Below the pieces are notes generated by a model. The model saw nothing but the letters and a program-made list of their open reading frames with translations, had not been told where the DNA came from and made no database searches. From Patescibacteria group bacterium (lineage in GTDB: Bacteria; Patescibacteriota; Minisyncoccia; Phycocordibacterales; Phycocordibacteraceae): a stretch of 5,733 nt of DNA. The DNA lies in assembly GCA_004296925.1 (NCBI GenBank), contig SCVI01000021.1, positions 1-5,733 on the forward strand, in the 5' to 3' direction. Positions within the stretch are counted from its first letter, which is position 1; every line of letters starts with the position of its first letter. The position numbers were made by a program, and so were the translations under genes. Shown one piece after another: positions 5,517 through 5,733 of this stretch.

Positions 5517-5733
5517 ACAACATACAAGTAGGCATCATTATGGGTTCTGATTCTGATCTTCTAGTAATGAAGGCAGCTTTCGAAGTACTGCATGATTTAG
5601 GTATTGAATCTGAAATTACCGCACTCTCAGCACACCGAGTGCCAGAAGCAGTGGCCGAGTACGCAAAAACAGCAGCAGGCAGAGGACTCAAGGTAATCAT
5701 TGCTGGTGCAGGAGTTGCAGCGCACCTCCCAGG
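5513..5733 (+). CDS. purE: N5-carboxyaminoimidazole ribonucleotide mutase PurE, 5' part only
   Basis: The gene runs off the right edge. 73 complete codons are visible of a protein usually about 160 long. PurE class I converts N5-CAIR to CAIR in de novo purine synthesis, the step after PurK and before PurC. Diagnostic motifs are MGSDSD (10-15), which binds the nucleotide phosphate, SAHRVPE (39-45) with the catalytic-site His41, and [10 protein letters not shown] (64-73). The last is the class I form (usually AGAGGAAHLPG); class II PurE, which uses CO2 and AIR directly, differs here. The Gly-to-Val change in that loop is unusual. ATG 5513 is the only suitable start: an in-frame TAA lies at 5501-5503, and the conserved [10 protein letters not shown] begins six residues in. 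It lies 26 bp after purQ, consistent with a purL-purQ-purE operon. A purK or purC downstream would be natural but cannot be seen. Confidence 0.95.
   Translation, partial: MNNIQVGIIMGSDSDLLVMKAAFEVLHDLGIESEITALSAHRVPEAVAEYAKTAAGRGLKVIIAGAGVAAHLP

Noticed and set aside
1..5733. CRISPR array, insertion sequence, tRNA/rRNA, toxin-antitoxin or phage genes
   Set aside because: No spaced direct repeats, terminal inverted repeats, transposase-like frames or RNA gene signatures were seen by eye on either strand.

Overview
This window looks like ordinary bacterial chromosome. It is densely packed, mostly moderately AT-rich, and has every recognisable gene on the + strand. The right-hand two thirds is a purine-biosynthesis cluster: a fused PurS-PurL (980 residues, 1766-4708), a separate glutaminase subunit PurQ (4710-5486), and the start of purE (5513 to the right edge). 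The left third holds the 3' end of a probable (alpha/alpha)6-barrel glycosidase (2-814), an unrecognised exported or membrane-anchored protein (820-1461), and a very small hydrophobic protein (1489-1701).

Organism: no rRNA or other marker is present. The PurSL/PurQ pair is the long-linker type whose sequence style I associate with archaea, Desulfobacterota-like lineages and uncultured bacteria, not with enterobacteria or Bacillus. The short single-TM protein with a 'YNLALRYPPGY' opening and a 'FDTVRRSLSL' close resembles small exported proteins common in Patescibacteria (CPR). A CPR or similar uncultured bacterium is my best guess, at low confidence. purL ends in TGA at the expected C-terminus, with no in-frame TGA before it. 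This fits the standard bacterial code and argues against the TGA-recoded Gracilibacteria/SR1 code.

Layout: genes 1 and 2 are 5 bp apart. Gene 3 follows gene 2 by 27 bp and has its own Shine-Dalgarno. The only real intergenic space is 1702-1765, ahead of purL. It carries a perfect 12-bp palindrome, a second copy of its right arm, a weak promoter-like pair and the purL Shine-Dalgarno. purL and purQ are 1 bp apart. purQ and purE are 26 bp apart, and that gap contains a 7-codon ORF whose stop overlaps the purE start.

How the genes work together: PurSL and PurQ together form FGAM synthase (step 4 of de novo IMP synthesis). PurQ releases ammonia from glutamine, PurL uses ATP to amidate FGAR, and the PurS-like domains bridge the two. 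PurE (N5-CAIR mutase) acts two steps later. The left-hand genes have no evident link to purines.

I found no strong sign of a previously undescribed system: no CRISPR, mobile element, toxin-antitoxin pair, tRNA or rRNA. The items most worth a second look are the two unrecognised membrane-associated ORFs, the palindromic purL leader and the mini-ORF in front of purE.
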